A DNA stretch of 64,000 bases from Phellopilus nigrolimitatus (lineage: Eukaryota > Basidiomycota > Agaricomycetes > Hymenochaetales > Hymenochaetaceae), in the NCBI GenBank assembly GCA_021029095.1, contig JAJOHG010000079.1:57875-121874 (forward strand), in the 5' to 3' direction. Within the stretch, counting starts at the first letter, position 1; each line of letters begins with the position of its first letter. This document shows, piece after piece, positions 10,563-21,716 of this stretch. Below the pieces are notes generated by a model. The model was given only the letters and a program-made list of their open reading frames with translations, made no database searches and was not told the DNA's origin. The position numbers and the translations under genes are program-made.

Positions 10563-10944
10563 GTGGGACGCGTTGTTTGTATCTATTTGGGTTGTGAGCA
10601 TGTCTTTCCGACATCGTAAGAATAACGGTCGAATGCATGTAGTCTGAATGTATATCAAAATTGATATGAGCAGGTTTCATTGTGAGTTCGAGTCATCTTC
10701 CGTTTGGAACACCAATGCCTCGTCAACAATCCTACTTTTTTCAGTGAGTGAGTGAGCGAGCTCAGACCAGACGTTACTTTGTATAGCGGTTGAGTTCAAA
10801 ATAATTTCTGGGGCGCACAGTGAAGCTTATTCGACTCTCATGCAATATATATATATAAGCTGCGTGCATGCTATTCTCTGTCATGGAGCGATGTTGGAAA
10901 GGCATGCTCACAACCCAAATAGTTACAAATATTGCGACCCACTC

Positions 10945-11105
10945 CTGGACCGGCCGGTCGGATACAATAGCCGGACTTGCACAATGAACACAATGAACAT
11001 AATGAAAACCAGAGCAACACGAACAGAAAACCAGAACAATACGAATACAACCCAACAAACCAACATGTGATGTGTGGCTCTCTTCGAAGGCTTTAAATAC
11101 GGGGG
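10945..11105 (+). promoter_or_regulatory. P1 promoter of A3
   Basis: GACCGGCCGGTC lies at 10948-10959, CACAATGAA repeats at 10979-11008 and TTTAAATA at 11092-11099. The sequence is almost identical to the A1 promoter through the 5' UTR hexamer array. Confidence 0.75.
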
Positions 11106-11202
11106 CTCATTCCCTTTCTCCCTTCAACCACTACCCTCTACCACAACTACGATCCACTTCCACTTCCACTTTCACTTCCACTTCCACAACCTACCACACC
11201 AC

Positions 11203-12039
11203 ATGGATTCGTCGGCGCTCCCATCTGAGGCCCATATTAAGGGGCTGGAATACCACGCGTTGAGGACGCTCGCAAGAGTGAGTCTCGCATCTCTGTCGCT
11301 GTCGCTGCTCGTTACTGATTAGTATGCAGGTGCATGGCTTGAAAGCCACAGGGCCGCGGGAGCAAATCCGAGAGCGGTTGCTCAAATGGCGTGCGGAGAT
11401 TGTGTACGTTCCTGTTTCACCGCTTCATATTTATCTCACACTGACAACACTTGGACGTGTCTGCTGCAGACCCGAGCACAACCCGGTCGGCCACAGTGCC
11501 GATAACGAAGGGGCCGCTCCCTGTTCTGCATCCGGTTCAGGTACGGCGACCAAAGAGAACAGTGGGGCTGCACCCAAAAGGAGTACCGCGCGGAAGCGGA
11601 AGGCGGAAGAGATACACTCGGAAAGTGAGCCTCTTCATCAGCGTCCACAATACACCTGCATTACTGACATATCAATTCTCTGCGAGAAGACGCGCCAGCT
11701 GCACATCAAAGCAAAAAGATATTGGTAGATTCCAATGTCATCAACACCGATGTGCCTCCGTCACCTTCGCCATCCCAGCCGGCGCAGCCACATCCAACAC
11801 TGTTGTCATCCTTGCCGGAGACGCCGCTGCCGTCATCGACAATACCTTCACCGCCATTGCCGCTGCAGTGTCCTGGCATACCTCAGCACCCTCTACAGAC
11901 GTGGGACACCATGTTCTTCATTCAGGATCCAGATGGATGTCCGGAAATTGTCAGGCCCGTTTCTGACTGGCAGAAGGGCCAGCGAACGTGTCGACCGAGA
12001 CGTCTTACAACCAATTACTCGAGACGATACCGATACTGA
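11203..12039 (+). CDS. A3: 217-aa SAP-domain protein with KRKAE motif
   Basis: Exons 11203-11277, 11330-11403, 11470-11624 and 11690-12039 have exactly the A1 lengths (75, 74, 155 and 350 nt) and phases 0, 2 and 1, giving 217 aa. The SAP motif, the ARKRKAEEIHSESE segment, the Pro/Ser region (VPPSPSPSQPAQPHP) and the C-terminal block with FFIQDPDG and WQKGQRTCRPRR are all kept. Differences from A1 are mostly substitutions without frame loss, which suggests either recent duplication or selection on the protein. Promoter P1 precedes it. The convergent D segment downstream has lost its P2 end where G1 begins. Confidence 0.75.
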
Positions 12040-12199
12040 ATAATGCCAGTGCCCGGTATAAGCCGTGAGGTTATTGTCATATCTCCGTCTCGGTCATCAT
12101 CGCTCGCCAGAGCCGTTCTGTAGTAGTTTATAGACAGGTGTAAGGCAGTTTTGTATCTTTTGTCATGTTGTTTCTTGTGCAAAAACAATTTTAGCAACA

Positions 12200-12625
12200 C
12201 TTGTTAAATTCAGATCGTGTCGACTAAGATCCATGAGCATGGCTGCAGGCAGATTAACGACTCCATGAGTATTCGCAGTATCATTCAAACAACACAACAC
12301 TCGGACCTGCTGCCGAGCTCCCAATGACTGTGCCGGATGCTCACATCTACTGCTCGCATGCGGTAAGGTGGCATCGCTGCCCGAGTTGTCCCATTCCACA
12401 AAGGTAATTGCTTTCGGAATAGCACATGGCACCCGTTGTCAGTGTCCTTTGGACACACAGGTAGCTTTCCCTTCAGCTCGCGACTCAAACGGTAACCGCC
12501 TTTTCGACAAACAAAGAGATGACGATGGACTCTAGCTGAGGGCTTACCTACGCCAAATACAAGAATACGCGGGCACAAGTTGGAGGAATTGGCCGACACG
12601 AAAGGAGTTAAGTGGACTGAGTACT
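12200..12625 (-). repeat. D3 segment, truncated
   Basis: This matches the inner two thirds of D1 on the minus strand. It stops at about 12625 (GTGGACTGA), where G1-type sequence begins, so the P2 module is missing. The break marks a deletion or recombination junction. Confidence 0.6.
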
Positions 12626-12723
12626 GCCAATAACGCACTGAGCGGAGCAGCTTTAGCGTCAGCCGCAAAGATGGAAGAAGACTTGGGCATAGCTAATGGT
12701 TGTTGAATACGCGCTCGTCGACG

Positions 12724-13445
12724 ATGACTGAGGCAATAGAATTGTGTCTTGAAGTTCAGACACGGGCACATCGGACACGTGTCGGCACGAAGGCTCCGAT
12801 AACGAGGGCGGCGACCAAGGTGCAAACGCCAGAGATACGCTTCCCAGCACCAGGAGCTCCGATTCTAAGGCTGAAGGAGATGATGCTACGTCCTGTGTGC
12901 GTACAGGGAAACGCAAAGTCATCGACGTCGAATCCGGCGAGTCCGACCAAGAACCAACAAGCAGTGAGTCTCGTAATTTCCATCCAAGCTCTTCTTTTTT
13001 CTAATATGTCGGAATCGCATCAGCTTTACGAAAACAGAAACGGCAACGATTGTCTGAGACACAGGTCTTTGCAGACTTTCAAGTCCCAAACCAAGAGACG
13101 TCCCTCCCATCAACATCAACCGCCTCGACATGCTACCACAGCAGACTTGCTACCTCTCGTTCCCCGTCACCTCCGGAAGCCGTGTCATCTGCAGTCAACC
13201 TTCGTGACCCATAGTTTTTTACGATCGATGCTCCAGCCTCGTCTCAACGCTCAGCTTTGAGCCCACCCAACAGTCTAGCGCATACGGACGTGCAAGGCAC
13301 GGCACAGAAAATAATTCCGCAAATAAAGCCTTTGCGCCCAGTTGACTGTGATGCAAATTCCTATATGCGACGGCCAAGGGCAGGGGAAGACGAGTCTGAA
13401 ACAGAGATCGAAGAGGATGCTGCGTATGTGCACAAGGCCAGCTGA
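12724..13445 (+). pseudogene. G1: KRK-motif gene related to families A and B, with a nonsense codon
   Basis: The start may be ATG at 12724 (MTEAIELC), matching MTEVIKLC in G2. A conserved exon encodes GKRKVIDVESGESDQEPTS. Its donor GTGAGTCTCG at 12964 is phase 1, as in intron 3 of A and B. After the acceptor at 13021 the frame continues ALRKQKRQRLSETQVF and a Ser/Pro-rich region. TAG at 13212-13214 then interrupts it, where G2 has CAG (RDPQF). An open frame beyond the stop ends at 13445. The upstream exon cannot be reconstructed in one frame. I conclude it is decayed but belongs to the same superfamily, because motif order and intron phase are kept. It directly abuts the truncated D3. Confidence 0.55.
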
Positions 13446-13489
13446 GGACACGACCGAAACAGCTCAGGGACTCTGGGATACAAGACGGT

Positions 13490-13610
13490 GGGATTCTTTA
13501 GGACCATCGAGGATCTTTGATAACTTGACGTGCCAGTGATCTCTGACTTTATAAGGGAGCGGAAGGTCGCTGGGAGGCTCGGAGGGAGCGTAGCGCATGA
13601 GCCTGCGAAG
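13490..13610 (-). promoter_or_regulatory. P2-like promoter converging on G1
   Basis: On the minus strand CGCAGGCTCA (13598-13607) is followed by a TATA box, CTTATAAAG, at about 13549-13557. A block (CAAAGATCCTCGATGGTCC) then follows that is repeated with its own TATA box at 59116-59170 beside G2. The CCTTTGACGCC half is not recognisable here. Confidence 0.55.
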
Positions 13611-14169
13611 TGCCGAAAGCGGTGTCGGGCACTTGTGAGCCCTCTCTTCCCATTTCATTGGATTTGAACTTTGCCTTGGTATGACGGGTTATTCTTCTTG
13701 GGCTGCATGGATAGAATACCTTGCATGTATTGAGTACAGTTGTTGCTTGTGCCCGAGAACTCGAAGAGAACTTTAAACCACCTTAAAGTCGAAAAACCGC
13801 CACCTGCACCAGTTACGAAGGCTCAGCGAGTCAGCGAAGCGAGGTACGTCCAATATTTGCCAGTTGAGTTTCCATATCGCATACCGGCAATAGCTTGCGC
13901 TCAGCAAGCAGCTGCAAATTCTACGTTGGAAGTTACTCGGACACACGCCGGTTGCAAAGAGTCGAAGGGACTCGGAACGTCACTAACGATTGAAATTCTG
14001 CGTTCGCTGGCGACGGCTCCAATGGTAGAGTTGTGCTGAAGACCGTGAAGTAGCGAAACCGACAATAGTGAGTCTGTACGAGAGCGCTCGGCAAGGCAAC
14101 AGGCCGCTTGTCGGGTGACACGTGGCACGTGTCAGCACGAAGAAACTGACCTCTACACCGCAATTTGAA

Positions 14170-14640
14170 CAAAATGTTTAATAAAGATTGACGCTGCGCT
14201 GTTTGAATGTCATGATAAGAACGTAATTTGACTCTTAGAGAAGTGTTTTTTGAAGACCATTACGCCAATTGTTTGACCGTTTTTAAATAGACCATGTTGT
14301 TATACCATTTCCCAAGGAGTCTTTGACATATGTGACCAAATGGCCTCGGAGCAACCTTTCCGAGGACATCTGAATGCAACATGCAGATGTGTCCCTTAAT
14401 GACAATCCTCGGGGATGTTTTGCGAAGCTTTCGGCAACTGTCGGTCAGCCGCTGCCGCAGATGCCCATGCAATATAGCCGACAAATGTTTAAAAAACATT
14501 TTTACGAATGACCTGAAGACGTAACAACTTGTCACCTAATGACCATAGTCACCAAGATTATTTAGACGTCTTTAGTCATGCTATTGGGCTCTTGCATTTT
14601 AATCTTGGTCATTATTCAATTATATATATAAAACATCAAT
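14170..14640 (-). repeat. AT-rich repeat, left copy
   Basis: On the minus strand the run AAATGTTTTTTAAACATTT is followed by GTCGGCTA; 16310-16345 on the plus strand has closely similar sequence. The two copies are inverted and flank the eIF2-gamma relic. A local hairpin-like CTCGGA...TCCGAG occurs at about 14344-14364. No ORF is supported. Confidence 0.4.
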
Positions 14641-15940
14641 TAAGCTAGCAATAAAAAAAATACAGGAGCACTGGTGCCCCCGCCTCCCACCCTAGCTCGC
14701 TGTGATGCAGATGCTGTATAGGCTGCATCCGATGTGTGGGCAATGCCAGCGCAGAGCCGGATGTCGGGTGCAGGTGGTGGAGGATGCTCAACGCCTTGAG
14801 GTTTACCTTCACGCTGAGCACGCACCCGCCAGTCGACGTCGAGCCGATGTTGATCAGCAGCAGCTCGTTCTTCACGAGCTTCGTCACCTTTGCTGTCTTC
14901 TTGTCCTCTGTCTGGATATCCAACAAGCACTGTAAGGGGAATAGACTGACCTCGAGTTCTGTGCACGCAGAAGGAAGGGCGTAAGCGCACTGAAGCAAAC
15001 GTGAGAAGGATGGAGCGACACACCGGTGTAGATCTAGAGCAGCTTGCCCAACGAGCCGAGCACCTGCCCGATGAGCCTATCCGCGCGGCACAGCGTCGGG
15101 TTGATCATCGTGCCCACGCCGATGAGCCCGCCGGACACCGTTAACTGCACCTGATTGTTCTTCACGAGCAAGGTGACGGTGCAGCTGAAGATCGGGTGGC
15201 AGCGATTGTGGCCTTGCGCGTCCTTCGTGGCGATGTCCGGGCAGATCTCGACATGCATGCCAAACGTGAGCACACCTGCAAGAATCGAGCTGCCCGCAAC
15301 ACCATTCTTCAGCTCGCTGACCTCCGCGCTGGGCTTGTTCACGTCGAACGAGCGGATGACAATCAACCGTGGCACAACATTCAATCGCGGCGACAACACT
15401 CAACCACAGGGACGACATGCAATCCACACTGGGATCGGGATCCGCTTCACGATGTACTCGTTCACTGCATCAATGTTGTATTTTAGCTGCGTGGAGATCG
15501 GAATGATGGGGCGACACCTCCGCCACGGAGCCTGTATGCGAGCAGAACCCTCTCAGCTCTGTAGCAAGCGTTTTTCTTTCTCGGTTGATGCGCGAACACA
15601 CCTTTTATGAATGCAGCGATACTCTTCTGGTGCCCAAGAGCCTGTGTCTCCTTGATCAAGTCAAACCTTGTTTTGCAGAATGATGATGTTTTGGGGCTTT
15701 ATGATCTGGGATGCTCAGAAATCTGGGGCTGCGGGCACGACCCATTCCCAGTGATGAGAAGGAGTGCAGCATCCATGACTGCCGCACCGTCCAGTATGGT
15801 GGCCATGAGAATATTGTGTCCGGGTCAGTCGTGTCCGGGTCAGTCGACGAAAGAGACAGACCTGAACAGCTTCATGTGATGCTCGCACCCTCGCACGGCG
15901 GGCGATCCTCCTTGTCGGAGTGGTACGAGTGATAGCAGCC
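14640..15940 (-). pseudogene. eIF2-gamma (GCD11-type) pseudogene
   Basis: Minus-strand frames match eukaryotic initiation factor 2 gamma over most of its length after the P-loop. In order they show [124 protein letters not shown] and, after a retained intron (about 15027-14981, GTGTGT...CACAG), KNELLLINIGSTSTGG. Damage includes in-frame stops beside a duplicated TGACCCGGACAC (about 15825-15850), a stop after the CPQPQ block, TAG after GKLL, and frame changes. The GHVDHGKST end is missing. Because an intron is kept, it derives from genomic duplication rather than retroposition. Confidence 0.85.
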
Positions 15941-16039
15941 CTGTCACAGCTACGCCTCGTTCTCGCATTTATATATTTATGTCTTGCCGCCGTAAGATGG
16001 AAAGGCAGAAGAAAAAAGCGGCATACGATACACTTTTGC

Positions 16040-16560
16040 ATTTGCGTAGCCTAGCTTGATGGTGACGTTTAGGACAAGTTCGGACATGACAGCACAAGTT
16101 CAAGTTCGTGTGAACGAAAAATCAATGATTTTGAAGATTACATAAGTCTTGTTGATGACGAAGTAACGGGTTATCTGTATTTTTATGGCCGAAATCATGT
16201 ACATGACTTGTAGCATTGCATTGCACCTCTGCCTTGTGTAATTACTACGTGTTTTCCTATATGTGTAGATTACTTTTTGGTTTAAGTTGTTTGAACGTCA
16301 CTCGGATGTCTCCGAAAATGTCTAAAAAACATTTATCGGCTAATCCTCAACCAACATCTGGGCAAGTCTTGCATAAATAAGTACAAACTATAATACCGAT
16401 CTTGCTGCCCATCGGCATTACAACACAACACAAGCCCTGTATTAATACTTGTTGTAGCATTAAAAAACCTTACATGATATCCTCCAATTACAGCAATGTA
16501 AATCTTAATTCACTAGAAAATTTTCCGTTTTTTTGCCAGTTTGTCCCAAGCATAATACGT
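16040..16560 (+). repeat. AT-rich repeat, right copy, with AT-rich flank
   Basis: 16310-16345 (AAATGTCTAAAAAACATTT then ATCGGCTA) is the inverted partner of the 14.5-kb repeat. The surrounding half kilobase is AT-rich without a supported gene. Confidence 0.4.
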
Positions 16561-16789
16561 GTATTTAATTAAAACATTTCAATTATGTTTTTCCAAAAAA
16601 TCCCATATCAACATTTCCACGGTCCATTATTCGACACTATTTGTGACACTTCTAAGGCGTATACCTCTGTCTATCTTAACAACATTTGACTCAGTTGGCG
16701 GTGTAGAGTTGCACTCACCATCGCCATTATCTTTTTCTGGCTGCATCTACTATCAACCAAGGTTCTCCATGCAGTAGAATCTGATACTG

Positions 16790-17740
16790 CATCTGCAGCT
16801 TCCGCCGGTTGAGAATTCGGAAGGCATGAATCCTTTGCTACGAACGGATGCTCGTCCTGCGTCGATGTTGTGCCCGCCAAAGTTTCAAGCGTTACGACAT
16901 GTCGCCGTATCGCCTGCCTTCACCAGAACATCGCGAAATTTCATTATCCGGATTCCCTCAAGCTGACTGGATCGAGTTGAAGCATAACCACCCGTTGCGA
17001 AGAGAACTGGAAAGCTCGTTTGCGGTCGTGGTGACAACAACGAGACCTACACCATTGTGCTACAAGCCTTCGAGCGCAAACGTGGAGACATGCAAGGCAT
17101 GTCTTGGACATCGTATCTGATGAAAACGGTGAACAAGAGGCTATTGTAAGTGAGTCTGTTTCTTCCTTTTCCTACAGCACCTTTCTTTCTTCTAGCGTTC
17201 GCATCGCCTGTATCTCCTTTCAATTTTTACGGGACTTACATGCAGAATTACAAGACCATTACGAAGGAAGTAAGGATACTTCATACCGAGGCGGACTCGG
17301 GCACGAGCAAGATTCTGTGACTAGTCCCTCACTTTGCAAGCCGGATTACAGTGGGACATTTGCTAATTGGCCGGTTTTGCAGACACTGCAGATCAACATA
17401 TCATTTCGGGCTTACTTACGAACGGGGCTGGGCGAGCTCTTCTCTCTTGCGTACTTCATGCTGAGCATCTCATCGTTGAGATGTCCCAGCGGACTGAGTA
17501 TTCTTCGAGTTTGGCTCGGGCCTTTCCCGCGTGTTCCAAGCCAAGCTTGCTACTTGACTCAGCCAGTTGGAGTCCTGTGCGTGAAGGGACGAGGCGACGT
17601 CGGTACGCTTGTCCATGGACAGCTTTTGAACGAAAGGCGTCGAGGCCTGAAGATCAAAGAGCCGCAGGGCGATCTGCGAGAGGTGTTCGTCGCGGACCTC
17701 TTCGTGGGCACGGACTAATCCTCACACAAGAGAGAGATTA
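16790..17740 (+). repeat. F2 dispersed repeat
   Basis: Second copy of the F unit (see 6570-7855), same orientation. Frames are open for up to 204 codons (17104-17718) but do not match frames in F1, and the matching segments lie in different frames. A donor-like GTGAGTCTG at 17151 and acceptor TGCAG at 17244 resemble F1 (GTGAGTGTC at 7121), so the ancestor was probably a spliced gene. Function unknown. Confidence 0.5.
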
Positions 17741-18169
17741 ACTTATAATCGCGGGTACCTAGTCGTCTAAGCCACCAAGTCACAATGCGAAAGTCCAGAG
17801 GAATCCTATTTTGTGATTTACTCATGTATCTGCTAGTCTCTATCCCGGAAATATTTGAGGTTCTCTTTCTTTCACTTGCGCGCATCGATACATTAGTTCT
17901 ATCGTCTCCTGGACTCGAAGATTTGGATGTTTGGAGAGAAGGTGTGTGGTAATTCAATACGTATTGCAGGTCTCTGTCAGCCTCCAGAAAACTCAAGCGT
18001 GATGTCAATGACAAGTGCCTATGTCTGAATCATATCATGAAGAACTCGGTCAACTGCCTCAAAGAATCTGCACTCGCTTTGACCCTTCAGCGGACATCGG
18101 AACTCCCAGTCAAGCTCGGACATTACTTCTGCTAGCTCGTGTTACTTTTCCGGTATATCTGATATCTGG

Positions 18170-18545
18170 ACATTTTCCAATTGGAATACCAACGCCTCGT
18201 TAGCAATCTTATTCTTTTTGGAGGGCTCAGACTAGAATTTTTCATCGATACAGTGGAATCGAAGAACATTGTATAGGTTAAACCATTCCCAAAGCTCACA
18301 ATGAAACCCTTTCGTCTCAAATCTGGCATTCATTCACAAGCTACGTTTATTCGACCGTTATTAATTGCCTTGGAACAATGTCGGAAATGAGCTTACAACC
18401 CAAATAGATACAAATAACGCGTCCGACGCGCGTGGCCGGCCGATCGGATACGATAGCCGGACTTGCTCAATGAACACATGAATACCAACCAATATATGAC
18501 GGATGACTTTCGGGTGGCTCTTCGAGGGCTCTAAATACGAGGGCT
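18170..18545 (+). promoter_or_regulatory. P1-type promoter region of A4
   Basis: The upstream flank (ACCAACGCCTCGTTAGCAAT, about 18188) and the Lys-rich stretch before it match those of A1. A diverged GGCCGGCCGATCGGATAC is followed by GCCGGACTTG, then a single CTCAATGAACACATGAA. A TATA-like CTAAATACGAGG lies at about 18530. The tandem CACAATGAA array is reduced. Confidence 0.55.
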
Positions 18546-18589
18546 CATTCCCTTTCTCTCACCACGGCTTCCAACCACGGTCCACTCAC

Positions 18590-19467
18590 ATCCTACATAC
18601 GATCCCATCTGAGCCCAGCTTAGAGCTGGGATACCACGAGTTGCGGACGCTCGCAAGAGCGAGTCTCGCATCCCCGTTGCTGTCGCCGCTCTGTGCTGAT
18701 TGTCACGGTCTCGTCTGCAGGAGCGTGGCCTAAGGGCACTAGGACCAGGGAGGGCAATCTTAGAGCGGCTGCTCAAGTGCGGAGATCGGGTGGGTTCTGG
18801 CTTTTCTGTCTGGTGCTTATATATTGTATGTTGACGCCATTTTAATATCCACTGCAGGCTCGAGGACAACGTGCACGACCACGATGTTGGCTCCAGCACC
18901 GCCAAGGAGAACGTCGGGGCTGTGCCCCAAAAACCCGCCGCGCGGAAGCGCAAGGCTGAAGAATTGGACTTGGATAGTGAGTCTCTGCATCGACATCAAT
19001 AATAAGCCCGCGTTTCTAACGCATGAACCTTCCTCAAGACAGCACACCTGTTTTGTGCCCAAGCAAGCGGGTTTTCGCGAAGTCCAGGATCAGGTGTGCC
19101 TCCTCCATCTCTGCAATTCCTGCCGCCGCCATCACTTCCGCCTTTGCTGTCTTTGCCATCCCCGCCTCCGCCGGCACTTCCACCGCCTCCGCCATCCGCG
19201 ACTCCGCTGTCACCTCCCCCACTGCCGTCATCCCCGCCGCTGCCACCAGCCCCGCCGCCACTTCTGCCGCCCCCGTTTGGAGCGACAGCAGCGCACACCA
19301 CCAACGAGGGACACACTGCTTGTTACGCCGGACTACACTTGGCTCCGGGTCAATGGCCGTGGCCGCTCAGGCCCATCTTTGACTGGGAGAATGGCGCGGC
19401 CGACACGTCAACCGAGATCGGAGGAAGAAACATTCCACTTGACGACGATTCAGACACTGAAGAGTGA
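18590..19467 (+). pseudogene. A4: diverged SAP-family copy without a start codon
   Basis: Exon 1 (GYHELRTLAR) keeps the SAP helix but the ATG found in A1 is absent. Intron 1 begins GCGAGT rather than GTGAGT. Exon 2 (ERGLRALGPGRAILERLLK) has lost about 4 nt before the ALE/RAE end, shifting the frame. Exon 3 keeps LEDNVHDHD and ARKRKAEELDLDS with the phase-1 donor. Exon 4 contains an exceptionally long Pro-rich run, then the C-terminal block HLAPGQWPWPLRPIFDWENG and an acidic end (DDDSDTEE), close to A6. The C-terminal half may still be functional, but the 5' damage makes a full product unlikely. Confidence 0.6.
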
Positions 19468-20113
19468 CAATGCCTGCTCTGAGCAGTAAGGGGTCTGTTG
19501 TACATCCGTCTCGGTCTTTGAATCGTCTTCCGACACCATCTCCAAAGTATCGACGATCCGTCAGCAATAGGCGTTCCCGAGGATACCGCAGCGTTCAGAT
19601 TCACTCCCGTTGCTCAATGGTGAAGCGCGGGGAGCACAAGGAGACCTATGATGAGCCTCTCCGTGATAACACGCAAGAAGTTTTACAAAGTACTATGATC
19701 AGTTTTCTGGAGTCAATCGTTCGTGCTGTGTTGAGGAGGAAATGCGACATCAGATATCTGTTGGAAAGTCGGCAGTGACTTTGACAGACACGTCCGTCAA
19801 GTACTCCAACGCTACAATTGCGAGTCCAATTGCTGAACCTTAGAACAGCTGTACGCATGCACCGCTGCATGCGGCCGGACCAGCCTGGTGCCTCCATGAC
19901 AGGCTTGTTACCCACAAAGCCTCCAGAACTGTGCGGGACGACTGCCGTCAACATCTTCCGCTTGGGGACCATTTCACCCCTATCTGGCTCTCGCTCAAGC
20001 TCACCTGCAGCTCCCAATTCAGGCCGTAGCCCTTGAAGGTATACAATGGGAAGTGGACTGAGATGGCTCGAAGGATGGCGAGAATTCTGGCGATGAAGGT
20101 ACAAATGATGAGG

Positions 20114-20168
20114 CTTTTTATGGAGCAGGAACCTGAGCCTGCAAGTATACTAAAAAGGGCGTCAAAGG
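20114..20168 (-). promoter_or_regulatory. P2 module facing A4
   Basis: On the minus strand CCTTTGACGCC (20158-20168), then GCAGGCTCA (20134-20142), then CCATAAAAAG (about 20113-20122) as TATA-like box. It points toward the 3' end of A4. Confidence 0.6.
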
Positions 20169-20856
20169 AATCGGGTTCTTTAGACTGATCATTGTATCAA
20201 GTTGCTCCATACGAACCGTCGACAACCCCATGGTCGACCAAAGCCCTCTACAGCGCTCATGGTCGCAGTCGCAGTTATCGGATGATAGATCCTTGTCATG
20301 TATTCTGCCGTGCACTTCATGTTCAGCAAAGAAAGGCGATAAGCAGGAAGGTGGCTTTTGATCTTGCTTCGGGATTTTGGCGCTGCTTTCCGACGGCGTA
20401 GCTATTCAACTCGGCTAGGGTCGCTAGGGTCGAGCAAGCACCTCAAGTCTACCATCTGCACTTTGCGACAACTAACTCTTGGCCACTCAGCCAGTTCAAC
20501 GATTTACCCTGCAATTTCACGATTACTGTACCTCTGGAAAGGAGAAGGAGTACCAGGCCCGCATGAAGTCTTTTCTGATTTTATCTGTGTCTGGACGTCT
20601 TTCCGCCGCCTTTTCGCGATCTTGTTTTTCTCTCTGAAGCAAATATTAACTCATTGATTCTTCATATCTCCCAGTACTTGACAGGCGTAGAAAACTCCAT
20701 GCACTCTTTACGTCGACCACGACTTAACAGACAGTGAGTCCCATGTCGTAGGTATGCTTCCCCGCCGTCTCCGTCATTCACGCGCTTATATTTCGCGGCT
20801 TGGATGGGAAAAAATCGACAAAGCAGACTGGCCAGATCGATATTCTCTAGAAACCT

Positions 20857-21300
20857 GTGATCGCGGATTTGAGGGAAGACCTAGGTCGTCCGCTTCTTTC
20901 TTCCGACCGTGTCATAGGATATGATGGTCCCACAGCTCATGAGCTTACCCAATCTTCGAAGATATGGTCCTCATGGCTCTCGCAATTGCTAAAGCGTTGC
21001 TGGAATAAAACCTGTCTTAGCATGCCATACTTACCGCGATTGTCAATGTTGAAATACACGCTCCAATACCGTCATAATACGTGGCGGACACTGTGCCATC
21101 GAGGACAAGTACATCTCTGATGTGTGAGTGACTGAAATCTTGACAGGACTCGACTAACCGGAGGCAAAGACGGGTGCCAATCTTAGTTTCTCTTTTTAAT
21201 ATGCAGAAATAGCGGACTTCCAGGGAGAATTGCCTTGCAAATTGATTGCTTACAAGGCGCTTGCAGAAAAAGTTCATTATTGCTGGCTAGTACGGTCTTG
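20857..21300 (+). CDS. J1: conserved spliced frame upstream of C1
   Basis: A frame beginning MIADLREDLGRPLLSSDRV is clearly homologous to MIADSGEDLGHPLLSFNRA at 50607 on the minus strand. The end of this exon region (GGHCAIEDKYISDV) meets a donor GTGAGTGAC at 21121. The next exon after ATGCAG (about 21206) encodes EIADFQGELPCKLIAYKALA. A third, poorer copy is at 28930-29170. Substitutions are scattered, and some frame slips between the copies make a full model uncertain. I do not recognise the family. It always lies upstream of a C gene in the same direction. Confidence 0.4.
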
Positions 21301-21559
21301 GTGAGCTCCACATATACTTCATCGTAGTGTCAAACACTTCGATGTCGGGATGAATCGCTGTAATACTGCATCGGTGCTGAGTAGTACTCCAGTGTTCAGT
21401 GAATTCAAAAGGATAAAGGGCGGACTTTAAGCTGAGTGCAAGCCACATTTCAGTTTTCCAGCGTTCACGTTTGGATTATTTCTGATTTAATCGAAGTCTA
21501 TATTTTTCAGTCTATTTTATGCAAGGGATAAGCAAACGTAAGTAGGGAGATGGCATCAA

Positions 21560-21660
21560 CAATGGCATCAGCAGCCACATCGGACGCCGGCAATTGCCGA
21601 GCTTGCACAATGAGCACAATGAACTGCCGACTAGCGAGTGGCTCGTGCCTTCATAGAACA
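21560..21660 (+). promoter_or_regulatory. P1 promoter of C1
   Basis: CGGACGCCGGCAATTGCCGA (about 21579-21598) is followed by CTTGCACAATGAGCACAATG (21602-21621). The start codon is at 21717. The motif order matches the A and B promoters although the rest of the sequence does not. Confidence 0.65.
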
Positions 21661-21716
21661 ACGAGATCCCCTCCCTTTCTTCAACTACTATCCTAACCAA
21701 CATCTCAGATTTCGCC

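Larger units (their letters stand above)
8590..12625. repeat. Inverted repeat formed by the A2 and A3 units
   Basis: The A2 unit (10680 down to 8590) and A3 unit (about 10870 up to 12625) are the same arrangement (P1, A gene, D segment) in opposite orientation, separated by a spacer of about 0.2 kb with an AT-rich stretch at 10845-10860. The right arm lacks the outer D end and its P2 module. Arm identity is highest over the promoters, exon 1 and the last exon. Confidence 0.75.

Noticed and set aside
14640..15400. eIF2-gamma as an intact gene
   Set aside because: Several in-frame stops, frame changes and the missing P-loop end exclude a functional GTPase.
19096..19300. Proline-rich plus-strand and glycine-rich minus-strand ORFs in A4
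   Set aside because: The minus-strand Gly/Ser frame is the shadow of the Pro-rich exon 4 of A4, which keeps the conserved FDW block downstream.
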